Positions 6,969 through 7,130 of a stretch of 7,130 bases of DNA are shown one piece after another (within the stretch, counting starts at the first letter, position 1; every line of letters starts with the position of its first letter). The stretch spans positions 1-7,130 of the forward strand of contig WRKB01000256.1 of assembly GCA_009778295.1 (NCBI GenBank), given 5' to 3'. This stretch comes from Betaproteobacteria bacterium (lineage in GTDB: Bacteria > Desulfobacterota > Desulfovibrionia > Desulfovibrionales > Desulfovibrionaceae). The position numbers and the translations under genes are program-made. A model generated the notes under the pieces. It saw nothing but the letters and a program-made list of their open reading frames with translations. It was not told the origin of the DNA and ran no database searches.

Positions 6969-7130
6969 GACTCCGTCCGCTTTTTCCAACGTCTTTTTGC
7001 AACAGCACTGCCAGAGCCTCGCCCGGCTCACCGCCGCGCATCAACGAGGTGCCGACCAGAGCGGCGTCAAAGCCCGAGGCAGCCGCAACGTCAAGATCAT
7101 TCCGTTCGCGTATGCCGCTGGCCATGATCC
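6961..7130 (-). CDS. trpC: Indole-3-glycerol phosphate synthase, C-terminal end (5' part outside window)
   Basis: The last 55 residues and the TGA stop (6961-6963) of a minus-strand gene enter from the right edge. The visible part contains ASGIRERNDL near its start and FDAALVGTSLMRGGEPGEAL, the family's last barrel strands and phosphate-binding region (usually SGI...D and A.LVG.SLM). TrpC decarboxylates and closes CDRP to indole-3-glycerol phosphate, the substrate of TrpA. Identification is helped by its place just before trpF, which it overlaps by 8 bases. trpC and trpF are separate genes here, unlike the fused TrpCF of enteric bacteria. The N-terminal catalytic residues lie outside the window. 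Confidence 0.93.
   Translation of the reverse strand, partial: IMASGIRERNDLDVAAASGFDAALVGTSLMRGGEPGEALAVLLQKDVGKSGRSHA

Noticed and set aside
6291..7127. Plus-strand open frame of 278 codons
   Set aside because: It is antisense to trpF and trpC, both with intact motifs, and is a shadow of GC-rich coding sequence.

Overview
The window looks like ordinary chromosomal sequence from a Gram-negative bacterium with moderately high GC. The best guess is a Desulfovibrionaceae-type member of the Desulfobacterota. That guess rests on the gene mix (an RsmF/NOP2-like methylase, a secreted FG-GAP protein, a lone ModE-type DNA-binding domain and a compact trp operon) and on recognition of protein style, not on any database search. 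No rRNA, tRNA, CRISPR array, insertion sequence, phage gene or attachment site was seen. Genes fill almost all of the window, and no gene-free stretch exceeds about 105 bases.

Left block, minus strand (1-2493). In transcription order it holds an RsmB/NOP2/RsmF-family RNA cytosine-5 methyltransferase (2493 to 1225), a small ModE-like winged-helix regulator (GTG start at 1120, stop at 752) and an AbgA-like M20 metallo-amidohydrolase (730 to beyond base 1). The amidohydrolase is cut by the window edge, but its metal-binding half is present. The regulator and hydrolase are only 21 bases apart and probably form one unit. The methylase lies 104 bases upstream and may or may not be co-transcribed.

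Centre, plus strand (2593-4278). One exported 561-residue protein carries FG-GAP/VCBS-like beta-propeller repeats. It is transcribed divergently from the methylase across a 99-base intergenic region with a plausible promoter.

Right block, minus strand (4307-7130). This is the distal half of a tryptophan operon in the order trpC (3' end only), trpF, trpB, trpA. trpC/trpF overlap by 8 bases and trpB/trpA by 13, so translation is probably coupled. Together these genes convert CDRP precursors to indole-glycerol phosphate and then to tryptophan; trpE, trpG and trpD would be expected beyond the right edge. The trp operon converges on the FG-GAP gene with only 28 bases between stop codons.

Nothing here is convincingly a new biological system. 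The points most worth a second look are the ModE-like regulator paired with an AbgA-like hydrolase, the uncharacterised secreted propeller protein, the Gly-to-Ala change in the hydrolase metal motif, and an exact 15-base in-frame tandem duplication in the methylase gene.
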